Of a stretch of DNA of 64,000 nt, positions 8,955-16,918 are shown in pieces (position 1 is the stretch's first letter; each line of letters opens with the position of its first letter). The stretch is taken from positions 1 through 64,000 of IMG/VR virus record IMGVR_UViG_3300031952_000013; one strand, given 5' to 3'. The position numbers were made by a program, and so were the translations under genes. The DNA is from a virus. The notes under the pieces are model-generated. The model saw only the letters and a list, made by a program, of their open reading frames with translations. It ran no database searches and was not told where the DNA came from.

Positions 8955-9412
8955 ACAGTCTGATAAAAACGTATCTTGCTGGAGGATTTTATGGGGACTG
9001 GCATAAATATGTGATTAATCGTTGTGACGACGAAGTTCCTGGGATATTTACTTTTTTGAATCCTATAGTTCCGTGGATAAAAGATGGAAATGATGAGTTA
9101 ATATCAGAGGAAGAGAAAGAAGAAACAGATAAGAAACTCACACAGTCTCTTTGGTGGCCTCCAGATAAGTTTTGTGTTCGGATGGCTGATATTGTTTTTG
9201 TTTACTTTAGAGATTACCGTCCAAAGTTGTTGGGAGTAGGAGAAGTTTTTGAAATCGGTATGTGTTTTGCTTGGGATAAATTTACGATTGTGGTAAATGA
9301 AGTTGACCATAGATATTACCGTGGTGTCGCTCGGATGTTTCCAAACTTTAAAACGCTTAAAGAGGGAGTAGATTATCTGATTCATTGTGCATGGGTTGGA
9401 GGAGACATGTGA
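8951..9412 (+). CDS. Nucleoside 2-deoxyribosyltransferase-like protein
   Basis: 153 residues. The N-terminal Y-L-A-G-G-F-Y-G-D-W matches the start of the nucleoside 2-deoxyribosyltransferase fold, and A-D-I-V-F-V-Y-F followed by G-V-G-E-V-F-E-I-G-M-C-F-A matches its second half, where the Glu before I-G is the likely nucleophile. Such enzymes swap bases on deoxynucleosides; in phages they may feed nucleotide salvage or base modification. The insert near residues 30-70 is longer than in small family members. It overlaps the phosphoesterase gene upstream (ATGA) and the membrane protein downstream. Confidence 0.65.
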   Translation: MNSLIKTYLAGGFYGDWHKYVINRCDDEVPGIFTFLNPIVPWIKDGNDELISEEEKEETDKKLTQSLWWPPDKFCVRMADIVFVYFRDYRPKLLGVGEVFEIGMCFAWDKFTIVVNEVDHRYYRGVARMFPNFKTLKEGVDYLIHCAWVGGDM

Positions 9413-9693
9413 TGGTAGAAGAAGACATGAAGTTTAAAGGTTTTATAGGGAGGTTGTTGTTTAAACTCTCAGGGATGAAGGTTATTAGTTTCCTTGTTTC
9501 GGGAACTGGTGTTCTTGCACTGGTGGTTATGTCAAAGATGTTTTTCGGAAAGGTTTCTGACCAGATTATTCTAAAGGCTATGGAGGTAATAAAGGACTTG
9601 GCTCTCGGGTTGTTTATTGTACGTGGTACACAGAACGTAGTTACTTCGATTATGACTGGGAAAAAGACTAACAACAATAACGGAGAAGGATGA
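9412..9693 (+). CDS. Small membrane protein, possible holin
   Basis: 93 residues from the ATG at 9412, preceded by GGAGGA; a longer reading from 9385 lacks a good site. One clear membrane segment near residues 22-42 (V-I-S-F-L-V-S-G-T-G-V-L-A-L-V-V-M) and a weaker hydrophobic stretch near 60-80 are followed by a charged, Asn-rich tail. Its place just before the endolysin and a second membrane protein makes a holin role plausible, but no holin family is recognised. Confidence 0.5.
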   Translation: MVEEDMKFKGFIGRLLFKLSGMKVISFLVSGTGVLALVVMSKMFFGKVSDQIILKAMEVIKDLALGLFIVRGTQNVVTSIMTGKKTNNNNGEG

Positions 9694-9983
9694 TGGCGAG
9701 GAGAAAGATTGGTATGAACAACGGTGGTATTTCTGGTAACATCTTAGTGAAGATTTTTGAAAACACAATTGAAACGCAGACTCAGGTTATGAATGAACTA
9801 GGTACTACTTGTAAGGCTGTGGTTGATAATACTAAGGCTACTAGGGAGTTGGTAGAGGCACTAAAGGCAGTTCCTTTAAGGTTGTGTAATATTGAGAAGT
9901 CGCTAAGAATTCTCCGTTGGTCTTTAATTCCGATAGTTTTAATTCTGGCTACGACGCTAATGTCGCTGGCTTTGAAACATTAG
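9690..9983 (+). CDS. Small protein with C-terminal membrane anchor, possible lysis accessory
   Basis: 97 residues. A predicted coiled coil (about 25-70) is followed by one membrane helix at the C-terminus (L-I-P-I-V-L-I-L-A-T-T-L-M-S-L-A-L). It lies between a holin candidate and the amidase. The layout fits a lysis accessory or inner spanin with reversed topology, or a second holin component. Either of two adjacent ATGs (9690 or 9693) could be the start. Confidence 0.5.
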   Translation: MMARRKIGMNNGGISGNILVKIFENTIETQTQVMNELGTTCKAVVDNTKATRELVEALKAVPLRLCNIEKSLRILRWSLIPIVLILATTLMSLALKH

Positions 9984-9991
9984 GAGGCAGT

Positions 9992-10456
9992 GTGTTTACA
10001 ATTAATAAGGTGATATTACATCACAGCTTGACGCGAGATAGTGGGACGGTATCTTGGGGGGATATTCGTAGGTATCATGTGACTCCACCTCCAGATGGAA
10101 TGGGACTTGTTGATATTGGATACCATGCAGGTATTGAATTAATTGAAAGTGGTGGTCATAGTTTGAACTACGAGATTCTTACGGGTAGAATGTGGAATGT
10201 TCAAGGTGCTCACACTAGGGGACAGAACAAAGACTCTCTTGGTATATGTTTTGTAGGGAACTTTGATATTGTTGTGCCGCCGGATGATTTATTGAAGGCA
10301 GGAGCCAAGGTTGTGGCTTTGTGGTTGCATCTTTTTGATATTCCTGTGACGAATATTTTTGGGCATAAAGATTTTGCAGATAAGTCCTGCCCAGGGGTTT
10401 TGTTTGACATAAATAAGTTTAGAACCCTGGTAGAAACGGTATATGATATGGCGTGA
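9992..10456 (+). CDS. N-acetylmuramoyl-L-alanine amidase (endolysin)
   Basis: 154 residues from GTG at 9992, right after AGGAGG. It is an amidase-2 (T7 lysozyme/PGRP) fold: I-L-H-H near the start, Y-H-A-G-I near residue 40, G-A-H-T-R-G and D-S-L-G-I-C-F-V-G-N-F, then F-G-H-K-D-F-x-D-K-S-C-P-G with the zinc His and Cys. It cuts the bond between muramic acid and the stem peptide. There is no signal peptide and no cell-wall-binding domain, so release must depend on a holin, probably one of the two genes before it. Confidence 0.9.
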   Translation: MFTINKVILHHSLTRDSGTVSWGDIRRYHVTPPPDGMGLVDIGYHAGIELIESGGHSLNYEILTGRMWNVQGAHTRGQNKDSLGICFVGNFDIVVPPDDLLKAGAKVVALWLHLFDIPVTNIFGHKDFADKSCPGVLFDINKFRTLVETVYDMA

Positions 10457-11961
10457 ATCTTTCACTAAAAATAAAACAAGCTGCTAGGTCACACCCTAAT
10501 TTTCAGTCCAGCAGTCTGCCGGATATCGGTTTAATCCAACCATTACGTCCCTTCCAGCAACAGGGAATGCTTTATGCTTATGCGGCTAAAAAATGCATTA
10601 TTGCTGACGCGACAGGTCTAGGCAAATCGGCTCAATGTATCGGATTGATTAGTCTGATAACGCATAAGCACAACGAAGATGACCGGTTTCTACTTGTGGC
10701 TCCTCCCCCAACTATTATTCAGTGGTCGGATGAGTTTTCTAAATTTAGTTCTATCGCCCATCCTGTGTTAGGTATCTTTGGTCCTGAGGAGAGGGTATCT
10801 AACTATGTCTCAGGTTTCCACGTTATGATTATCTCCTATCAGGTTCTCATCAGGGATTGGGAGATGATTAACGACTTGGGTATTCGTAACTGGATATTTG
10901 ATGACGCCCATTTCTTTAGGCATCATTGGACAAAAACGGCAGGGGTGGTGAAGCAGTTAACTAGAAACGCCAACCGGATAGTGTTGACTACAGCTACTCC
11001 AATGCAGAAGTCTCCGATGGATTTACATTCTCTGCTTGAGGCTCTGGGTCTGAATCGAGTGTTCGGTACGGCTGTGGGTTTTGAGAATCATTATTGTGTA
11101 ATCCGAAAGACAAGGAGAACACTCAGGGATGGTCGAACATTCTGGAAAAAAGAGTTCGTAAGAGCCAGAAATTTGCCGGAGTTGAAAGATAAAGTTTACC
11201 CCTATGTGATTCAGCGGACCTTTGCAGATGTGGGGGAGGAACTGCCTGGATTAATCGTTAAGCCGATATGGTTGTACCTTTCGGAGCGTCAAAGGCAGCT
11301 TCAGGAGCAAGCCCATAAGAAATTAGTTAAACTCTGGGATGCTGGTGAGTTGGCTACTATACGCAACAAAGGGTTTCATTTTATGCGGCAGTTATGCGCT
11401 GGTACAAGGACGGCAGGTTTCAAAGATGATTCTAGTACGAAACTCGACGCAATTTGTCAGTTTGTAGATGATAAATTAGGTAGTGAGAAGGTTCTGATTT
11501 ATAGCTTTTATAAGGGGACAGTGCGTACACTCGTAGAAAGGTTTAAAAAGAGCGGTAGGACAGACTTTGAAGTGATTACGGGTGACATAACGAGCAAAGT
11601 AGAACGGGAAAGAATACGGAATAGATTTCTTAAAGACCCTGCGCTCAAGATACTAATTGGTACGGATGCGATAAAAGTAGGGTTAAATCTACAGTCAGCT
11701 AGGTATCTATTATGTGTAGACCTTATTCTGAATGCTCAAGAATTGGTGCAACTAATAGGTAGGCTGCGTAGGATGGGGGCTACCTGTAAGAATGTGGTTG
11801 TTTATTTTCTTTTGACCAAAGGTACGATTGAAGAGAGGCTGTGGAATAGATTGAAGTATGAGTCAGCTTTATTTGATGTGATATTTGAACAGAAAAGTGA
11901 TGTTTTTCCTTCTCTGGATTCTATCGAGTTGGCTAGTCTAATGGGGTTGACGCATGAATGA
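10453..11961 (+). CDS. SNF2-type DEAD/H helicase
   Basis: 502 residues, GTG start overlapping the endolysin by 4 bases. Superfamily 2 motifs are in order: L-R-P-F-Q-Q-Q-G near residue 31, Walker A A-T-G-L-G-K-S near 53, D-D-A-H (motif II), T-T-A-T-P (motif III), and the C-terminal lobe with V-G-L-N-L-Q-S-A and Q-L-I-G-R-L-R-R-M-G (motifs V-VI). Single-subunit SNF2-like helicases of this size are common next to phage replication helicases and are thought to remodel DNA during replication or repair. Confidence 0.87.
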   Translation: MNLSLKIKQAARSHPNFQSSSLPDIGLIQPLRPFQQQGMLYAYAAKKCIIADATGLGKSAQCIGLISLITHKHNEDDRFLLVAPPPTIIQWSDEFSKFSSIAHPVLGIFGPEERVSNYVSGFHVMIISYQVLIRDWEMINDLGIRNWIFDDAHFFRHHWTKTAGVVKQLTRNANRIVLTTATPMQKSPMDLHSLLEALGLNRVFGTAVGFENHYCVIRKTRRTLRDGRTFWKKEFVRARNLPELKDKVYPYVIQRTFADVGEELPGLIVKPIWLYLSERQRQLQEQAHKKLVKLWDAGELATIRNKGFHFMRQLCAGTRTAGFKDDSSTKLDAICQFVDDKLGSEKVLIYSFYKGTVRTLVERFKKSGRTDFEVITGDITSKVERERIRNRFLKDPALKILIGTDAIKVGLNLQSARYLLCVDLILNAQELVQLIGRLRRMGATCKNVVVYFLLTKGTIEERLWNRLKYESALFDVIFEQKSDVFPSLDSIELASLMGLTHE

Positions 11962-13354
11962 AGAGTGGCAGGGTTTGCAGCAGTTCATTGTGTGTTATAT
12001 CTTTTTCAAGGGGAAAGAGAAAGCTCTGCATAAAGCTCAAAGTAGGCTGAAGAAGGAGCATTTTAAGGACCACCAAAGAGCTATATGGCTCTCGATGGTT
12101 CGTTACAACACGCAGACTATGGGGATGGTAGACATGGATGGTTTCCGTGGGGTTATGAGAGCGGCCAAAGTCCCTGAGGATTACCTCTTAGTTTGTGAGC
12201 AGATTTTGTTGGAAGGTAAAGAGAAGGCGGAGACTAAAGATGAGTCGTTTTTCACATGGACTCTGGGTAGATTAGAAGAAGTCTATCGAGTGATAAGGTT
12301 TGAAGAAGTTATAGATGAAGGAGGGGCTAAGGTCAAGGCTGAAGGTTACTTCCCTGCTAGGGATTATGTGCTGACTGCGATGAGTGATTTGGAGAGTAGT
12401 TATGTGGACTTAGCTCCAGATGGTCTGTTGCGGTCGGAAATTGACGATTTTATTGAAGAAGTTGCTTCAGCAAAAGACAAAAAGATTTCATCATCTGTTG
12501 ATTTTGGTTTTGAGGTGCTTGATTCTAGTGTATTGGGAATGCGTGGCGGGGATTTAGGTCTTATTGTAGGGTGGACAGGTGTAGGCAAAACTACGTTCTG
12601 TATCAATACTGCTGTTCATGTGGCTTGTGTTCAGAAAAGAAACGTCGTGATGGTGACTACAGAAACCATAAGGCAGCAACTTCGGAGGCGGATTTATTCT
12701 AGGATGACTAAACTGCCTGTATTTGATGGGTATGTTCCTCTATCATCGCAGAAGTTGAAGAGTGGTCAGTTGAATCCGGCAGAGCAGGAGACCTTGATTG
12801 CTCTCAGCAATTTTATGAAGAAGGGTGAGCATGGAGAACTGATGGTAACACAGGCCCCATCTAGGGCAACGATGGATTGGCTCAGAGGCAAATTGCTTCA
12901 GTATGAGTCAATGTTCAAGGTAGATTTGCTCATTCTTGATGACATACGGAATATGGTTCCTTCTATCAGGAGGAAGCAGGAGTACGAGGAGATGGGCCAG
13001 TTGCTTCGTGATCTGAAGCGTATGGCTAGGACGCACGCTAATCGAGGCATACCAATTCTTACTCCTTATCATATCAACAGGGAAACATACAAAAAATTTA
13101 TTGATAAGGAAGGAACGGCGGGTAGTTCGGTCACTCTATCAGGTCTGAGTTCGTCGTCTGAAGCAGAACGTCAGGTTGATATAGGTTTGTTCCTGTGGAA
13201 AGATGACAATACGCCTGGGGTAATTCAAGTGACGGTATTGAAGATGCGGGATGGGGCATCGGGTCAATCTTTTAGACTTCAGGCCGATTTGGATTACCAG
13301 TTCCTCTCACAGAGCATAATTTTTACCAATATTTCTACGGGGGATTTAATTTAG
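11954..13354 (+). CDS. DnaB-like replicative helicase
   Basis: 466 residues. An N-terminal helical region (1-170) is followed by a RecA-type superfamily 4 helicase core with Walker A G-W-T-G-V-G-K-T-T near residue 204, a V-T-T-E-T loop, Walker B L-L-I-L-D-D, and a C-terminal Y-H-I-N-R segment with S-S-E-A-E-R-Q-V-D. It unwinds DNA at the phage fork. It overlaps the SNF2 helicase gene and is followed 3 bases later by the primase-type zinc protein, a typical helicase-primase pairing. Confidence 0.85.
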   Translation: MNEEWQGLQQFIVCYIFFKGKEKALHKAQSRLKKEHFKDHQRAIWLSMVRYNTQTMGMVDMDGFRGVMRAAKVPEDYLLVCEQILLEGKEKAETKDESFFTWTLGRLEEVYRVIRFEEVIDEGGAKVKAEGYFPARDYVLTAMSDLESSYVDLAPDGLLRSEIDDFIEEVASAKDKKISSSVDFGFEVLDSSVLGMRGGDLGLIVGWTGVGKTTFCINTAVHVACVQKRNVVMVTTETIRQQLRRRIYSRMTKLPVFDGYVPLSSQKLKSGQLNPAEQETLIALSNFMKKGEHGELMVTQAPSRATMDWLRGKLLQYESMFKVDLLILDDIRNMVPSIRRKQEYEEMGQLLRDLKRMARTHANRGIPILTPYHINRETYKKFIDKEGTAGSSVTLSGLSSSSEAERQVDIGLFLWKDDNTPGVIQVTVLKMRDGASGQSFRLQADLDYQFLSQSIIFTNISTGDLI

Positions 13355-13357
13355 GCC

Positions 13358-14020
13358 ATGACATCTAGAGGCAAACTCAAAAAATTACTGGGAAGCGATT
13401 TCCGGCTGGTTTACCAATATTATTTTCACGGAAATAGAATTGGGGGAAAAAATAAGGAGATGGTTATTTGCCCGTTTCATCGGGATATAATGCCGTCTCT
13501 TTCAATAGATTTTGAGAAGGGTTTTGCCTACTGTTTTTCTTGCGCTAAATCCTGGGATTCATTGGAGTTTGTTAAGGATGCAGAAAAGGTAGGTATTCGG
13601 GGGGCATTAAGGAAGCTCGCAAAGATTATTAAGTTGGAAATTACAGAGCCGGAAATTGTGGAATGTTGCAAGCTCTTAAAGGTAGGTCATATCGAACCGA
13701 CTGACCAGGAACAGCAAGTCGTAGATCAGGAGCGGCTACACAAACTGGCTTTGAAATTCATTTCTTGGGAGTTTATGTGTAAAGTTGAGGTACTCTCAGG
13801 CTATAAGCGGTTCCATCATTACTATGAGGCTTGCTTGGATGAGTTTGATGACATAATAAAAACAGGAATAACAGTTAGGAAGTTTGATGAGATTAAAGAC
13901 AAGGCACGTCATTACCTTGTGTGGCTTAGCGACTTGTTGCCCGTGCTAGAGGAGGACTATGGTAAATTGCAGCGAGAAGGTTGGCAGGATAGAACCGGTG
14001 AGTTTTTAGGTGTATTGTAG
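13358..14020 (+). CDS. DnaG-type primase zinc-binding domain protein (no catalytic domain)
   Basis: 220 residues. The CHC2-type zinc finger is clear: C-P-F-H-R-D-x-M-P-S-L-S-I-D near residue 37, then Y-C-F-S-C-A-K-S-W-D. The rest (about 90-220) is helical, and no TOPRIM or RNA-polymerase fold is visible, so it is far shorter than full DnaG. It follows the replicative helicase. It may recognise primase start sites and recruit a catalytic partner from the host or from an unrecognised phage gene. Confidence 0.72.
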   Translation: MTSRGKLKKLLGSDFRLVYQYYFHGNRIGGKNKEMVICPFHRDIMPSLSIDFEKGFAYCFSCAKSWDSLEFVKDAEKVGIRGALRKLAKIIKLEITEPEIVECCKLLKVGHIEPTDQEQQVVDQERLHKLALKFISWEFMCKVEVLSGYKRFHHYYEACLDEFDDIIKTGITVRKFDEIKDKARHYLVWLSDLLPVLEEDYGKLQREGWQDRTGEFLGVL

Positions 14021-14147
14021 GCTGAGAATTCTTGGGCTGTTCGGATTTGAGTGGCTCACAAAAATTTCAAACTCGAATTTTCGTGTTTTTGGCTGGACGG
14101 ATGTGGGAAATTTTTTAATTTTTGGGATTTTTTGGACCAGGAATGGT

Positions 14148-14260
14148 AGAAGCTCGGAAATTGGACCGGAGAGGATGGAAATTGGGTTCGGCTGGTTGGG
14201 TTCGGCTGGTTGGCAGGGCTTAGGGCTTCTAGAAGCTCGGAAATTGGACCGGAGAGGATG
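14148..14260 (+). repeat. 30-base direct repeat pair with 14-base tandem between
   Basis: The 30 bases at 14148-14177 recur exactly at 14231-14260. Between them a 14-base unit is repeated twice in tandem (14184-14197 and 14198-14211). Confidence 0.85.
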
Positions 14261-14266
14261 AGGTTG

Positions 14267-14316
14267 GGTTGGGATTGGGATAGGAAGGTTAGGTTGGGAT
14301 TGGGATAGGAAGGTTA
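14267..14316 (+). repeat. 25-base tandem repeat, two copies
   Basis: A 25-base unit beginning G-G-T-T-G-G-G-A-T-T is present at 14267-14291 and again at 14292-14316, with a partial third copy after it. Confidence 0.85.
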
Positions 14317-14648
14317 GGTTGGGGATGGTTTTCTGGACTGTTTGGTTGTCAGGATGTTCCGGTTCTTGGGGGTTTTACAAGGCTATAGATTATATCCTTT
14401 TTAATACCTGTCCTCCAGACCGAGGGTTCTGAGGATGCCCAGGTTCTTCGGGCTATTAGATGAAAATTGCTTAAAAATCCAAAAAGGCCAAGAAGTGTCC
14501 GTGGACCGACCCCATTGTAAATCGGTGGGCGTAGGTTCCATCCACAACTTGTTTATTTTCAACAACTTTGGTGTGAAAATTTCTCTTGCTTTGAAGGTTA
14601 TTTTGACTTATATTAGTATTAGGAGTGAAATATGCGAGTTAAAAACAA

Positions 14649-14978
14649 TTGTCGAAGCGTGAACTAGGTAGGCGTGAGTTAGAGAGAGTTCAGCGAGATA
14701 TGCTTGATTCAGTTAAGCATGGCGAAGGTGAGGTCAGAAAAGAGTATGTTTGCTTCTTGTCGAATCTTGTCGAGTTAGTTTATGAAAGGGAATCTATAGG
14801 TAAGAGTGACGTGCCTAAGACGACTGTAGAGAAATGGGTTAACATTTGGAATCGTTATCTTAAAGCTGATGAGTCTTTGATGCCTGAAGATTGCCAGGTA
14901 GACGTTGAGTTGGCGTTAGGGAGCCGGAATACAAAGGCACTGATTAGTGTAATTAGGCGTGTGATCGAATCCATTTAA
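14649..14978 (+). CDS. Unknown small protein
   Basis: 109 residues from TTG at 14649; an inner ATG at 14700 is the alternative. The protein is charged and helical, with no recognised domain. A tiny open frame of 11 codons (14632-14667) with a better TAGGAG site overlaps the start and could be a leader peptide. It is the first gene after the non-coding repeat region. Confidence 0.5.
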   Translation: MSKRELGRRELERVQRDMLDSVKHGEGEVRKEYVCFLSNLVELVYERESIGKSDVPKTTVEKWVNIWNRYLKADESLMPEDCQVDVELALGSRNTKALISVIRRVIESI

Positions 14979-14994
14979 TATAGGAGGTTACGCT

Positions 14995-15300
14995 ATGTTG
15001 TCGATGGAAAAGAAAGGTAGAGAGAGGAAAGTTTCGCTTGACAGCGAGATGCCTGTGTTGGCCTGGGCTGACAGAGTTGAGAAAGAAGCTGACAGGCTAG
15101 AAAAGCGTGAGTGTCGTGTGGAGTTTCTGAGGGCGAAGAAAAAGCTGGATGATACCAGGATGTACCTGGGTCTGATGTCAACGGATGAAATGATTCTCAT
15201 TCTGAAGATTGAGGATTTCTTGACTCGGCATACTTACATTGGTCGTCACTGGATGCATATGATGAAGAATCTAGTGGCTAAGTATGCCAGGAGAGCGTAG
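14995..15300 (+). CDS. Unknown helical protein
   Basis: 101 residues with AGGAGG 7 bases before the ATG. The first half is strongly charged and probably coiled coil (V-E-K-E-A-D-R-L-E-K-R). No domain is recognised. It belongs to a run of small genes with near-identical AGGAGG-T-T/C-x-C-T-A-T-G start regions. Confidence 0.6.
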   Translation: MLSMEKKGRERKVSLDSEMPVLAWADRVEKEADRLEKRECRVEFLRAKKKLDDTRMYLGLMSTDEMILILKIEDFLTRHTYIGRHWMHMMKNLVAKYARRA

Positions 15301-15311
15301 AGGAGGCTATC

Positions 15312-15425
15312 GTGAAATATGAAACAATCCGTAAGATTAGTTATGTTGGTTTGTATATCCCTGTTGTTGGGATTCTCTTGGGGATTATTTTGTTGTGGAT
15401 TCTTCGGGATTGTGGGGGATGGTGA
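15312..15425 (+). CDS. Small single-helix membrane protein
   Basis: 37 residues from GTG at 15312 with AGAGGAGG before it. A hydrophobic stretch (Y-I-P-V-V-G-I-L-L-G-I-I-L-L-W-I-L) forms one membrane helix, with a basic N-terminus. Function unknown. Confidence 0.55.
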   Translation: MKYETIRKISYVGLYIPVVGILLGIILLWILRDCGGW

Positions 15426-15462
15426 GGTTAGGTTAGCGTAACCTCCCGATATAGGGCTTCTT

Positions 15463-15513
15463 GAGGCTGAGCCTTGGCAGCTGCGGTTGTCTAAATCAGC
15501 CTCATTTTGTTTT
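15463..15513 (+). terminator. Probable Rho-independent terminator
   Basis: An 8-base perfect stem (G-A-G-G-C-T-G-A at 15463-15470 with its complement at 15496-15503) is followed by A-T-T-T-T-G-T-T-T-T. The 25-base loop is long, so it could also be attenuator-like. Confidence 0.55.
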
Positions 15514-15543
15514 GGTTACAATCTTTAAGAAAGGAGATAAAAT

Positions 15544-15810
15544 ATGGAGAACGAAAAAGTTCTGGGTCGTGTGCCGTCGGGAGCAATGATGGAGGTCAGA
15601 ACAACGTCGGTTGAAGACAAAGGGCAGAGGTTCGTTGACATTCGTTTGTTCTACATGGATGTGAAGACGGTGGATGGCAATGCGGATGTCTTCATCGAGC
15701 GTCCTGCGGAAGTTTTCAAGCCGACTAAGAAGGGTTGCTTCTTGAAAGAAGAGGTTTTCAAGGAGTTGATGGAGTCGGTTCTGATTCCTAAGTTCAATTC
15801 GATGAAGTAA
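15544..15810 (+). CDS. PC4-like ssDNA-binding transcription cofactor
   Basis: 88 residues. The central F-V-D-I-R-L-F-Y-M and the later F-K-P-T-K-K-G-C-F-L-K-E-E-V-F-K-E-L match the pattern of the PC4/p15 coactivator fold (V-D-I-R-x-Y-Y ... K-P-T-K-K-G-I-S-L). Bacterial and phage PC4-like proteins bind single-stranded DNA and can act at promoters or replication forks. AAGGAG precedes the ATG and a terminator-like hairpin lies just upstream, so this gene may open a new transcript. Confidence 0.6.
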   Translation: MENEKVLGRVPSGAMMEVRTTSVEDKGQRFVDIRLFYMDVKTVDGNADVFIERPAEVFKPTKKGCFLKEEVFKELMESVLIPKFNSMK

Positions 15811-15822
15811 AGGAGGTTCGCT

Positions 15823-16086
15823 ATGATGTACACAGTTTACCGCAAGCATGATGTGGTTAAAGGGTTGGTGGAACCTGTGCCGCCTCAGGAGTATGAGAAG
15901 GTCTTGACTGAGGATGGGGTGAAATCCCTGAGGATGTTTGTGTTGGGTCATGGTAAGGAGGCTTATAGCGGGGTTGCGTTTAGCGTTTGTGAGTTGACAG
16001 GAGCGCATGGGTTCTGCGAGAAGAAAGAGTGTGAAGGTTGTGAGGGGATGACGACGCTGTGGGTTAAGCGTCATTGGGGGTTCTAG
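15823..16086 (+). CDS. Unknown small protein with C-terminal Cys cluster
   Basis: 87 residues after AGGAGG; the start is ATG-ATG. The C-terminal third has five cysteines (F-S-V-C-E-L-T ... F-C-E-K-K-E-C-E-G-C-E-G), a possible metal site. No family is recognised. Confidence 0.6.
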   Translation: MMYTVYRKHDVVKGLVEPVPPQEYEKVLTEDGVKSLRMFVLGHGKEAYSGVAFSVCELTGAHGFCEKKECEGCEGMTTLWVKRHWGF

Positions 16087-16097
16087 GAGGTTACAAA

Positions 16098-16538
16098 ATG
16101 ATTATGCCATGGAAAGAGTTGGAGGAGAGTTGGAAGAAGCAACTTGCAGACTGGTCTGCTTCGTTGCTTCATGTTATGGAGATGGAGTGGTATCAATGTG
16201 AGGCGGTTGGGAAAGTTTATACAGGAGGAAACATGATAAATCAACAGGAATTGTTAGAGTATTTTCGTTTGGGTCAGAAGTTAAAAGCTGCCGAGGACAA
16301 AATCAGGTTAGCAAAGGCTAAGATGGAAGACCACGAGAAGCAGTTTATTGCTCGGTTGTATACTGATGAGAAAGTTGAGGTCGGTAGCTTGACTGCTTAT
16401 CTCAGGGCAGAGAAAGGGCGAGCTGTGGTGAAGTGGAAAGACATTGTTGAAGAAATAAAAGGGGCTGTTTATGTTGAACAGGTTTTGCAGAACGCACCGA
16501 GGCCGGTAACGGAGAAACTCGTCGTGGAGGTTACATGA
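16098..16538 (+). CDS. Unknown coiled-coil protein with possible internal start
   Basis: 146 residues from the ATG at 16098, 7 bases after AGGAGG. The middle (about 60-90) is a Lys/Glu/Ala-rich coiled coil. A second, in-frame ATG at 16233 follows an equally strong AGGAGGA, so a 101-residue shorter form may also be made. No domain is recognised. Confidence 0.6.
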   Translation: MIMPWKELEESWKKQLADWSASLLHVMEMEWYQCEAVGKVYTGGNMINQQELLEYFRLGQKLKAAEDKIRLAKAKMEDHEKQFIARLYTDEKVEVGSLTAYLRAEKGRAVVKWKDIVEEIKGAVYVEQVLQNAPRPVTEKLVVEVT

Positions 16539-16605
16539 AGGCAGACTAATATGATTGGGTAACAAGAGCGTTTTAGTCGTGGTGTTTTAATCATTAGGAG
16601 GTAAA

Positions 16606-16908
16606 ATGAAGACGGTTAAGAAAACGAAGGCTAGCCTGAAGAAGACTGCTAAGAAGGCCGCAAAGAAAGTTATTAAGAAGATTGCGGCTAAGCCGATGGA
16701 ATTCGGTAAGGTCTCGTCGTATGCGGGAACGGGTGCGAGGTACTGGGAATCTGTAAAGTTTCCTGGGTTCCGTATTCGTAAAGCTGAGGATGGGACTCTT
16801 CGCATCCATATTGCGAGGAAGTTGGAACCGAATCTTCGGTATCGTAAGGACTACATTGCTCTGGATGTGCCGAGGTCGGTTATGAAGGGGATTCTCAGTC
16901 GAGTTTGA
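16606..16908 (+). CDS. Basic protein with histone H1-like N-terminal tail
   Basis: 100 residues. The first 30 are almost all Lys, Ala and Thr, like the tails of bacterial histone H1-like proteins, and suggest DNA binding. The rest (about 35-100) is a compact domain with many Arg and aromatic residues that I do not recognise. AGGAGG lies 5 bases before the ATG. Confidence 0.65.
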   Translation: MKTVKKTKASLKKTAKKAAKKVIKKIAAKPMEFGKVSSYAGTGARYWESVKFPGFRIRKAEDGTLRIHIARKLEPNLRYRKDYIALDVPRSVMKGILSRV

Positions 16909-16918
16909 GGAGGCTGCT

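Larger units (their letters stand above)
14021..14648 (+). other. Non-coding G/T-rich region with direct repeats
   Basis: No convincing gene lies in these 628 bases; one short open frame at 14435-14662 has no ribosome site and no recognisable features. The first half is G/T-rich and holds several direct repeats listed separately. The second half has related segments around G-G-A-T-G-T-T-C-C-G-G-T-T-C-T-T-G and G-G-A-T-G-C-C-C-A-G-G-T-T-C-T-T-C, and an AT-rich end at 14580-14640 that could hold a promoter. An origin, regulatory or packaging role is possible but not shown. Confidence 0.6.

Noticed and set aside
14148-14316. Repeats considered as a CRISPR array
   Set aside because: Units differ in length, are not separated by regular spacers, and no cas genes are present; the Cas4-like nuclease belongs to the recombination cluster.
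14435-14662. Open frame of 75 codons in the 14 kb gap
   Set aside because: No ribosome site at a usable distance, overlaps the next gene's start, and the sequence shows no protein-like features.
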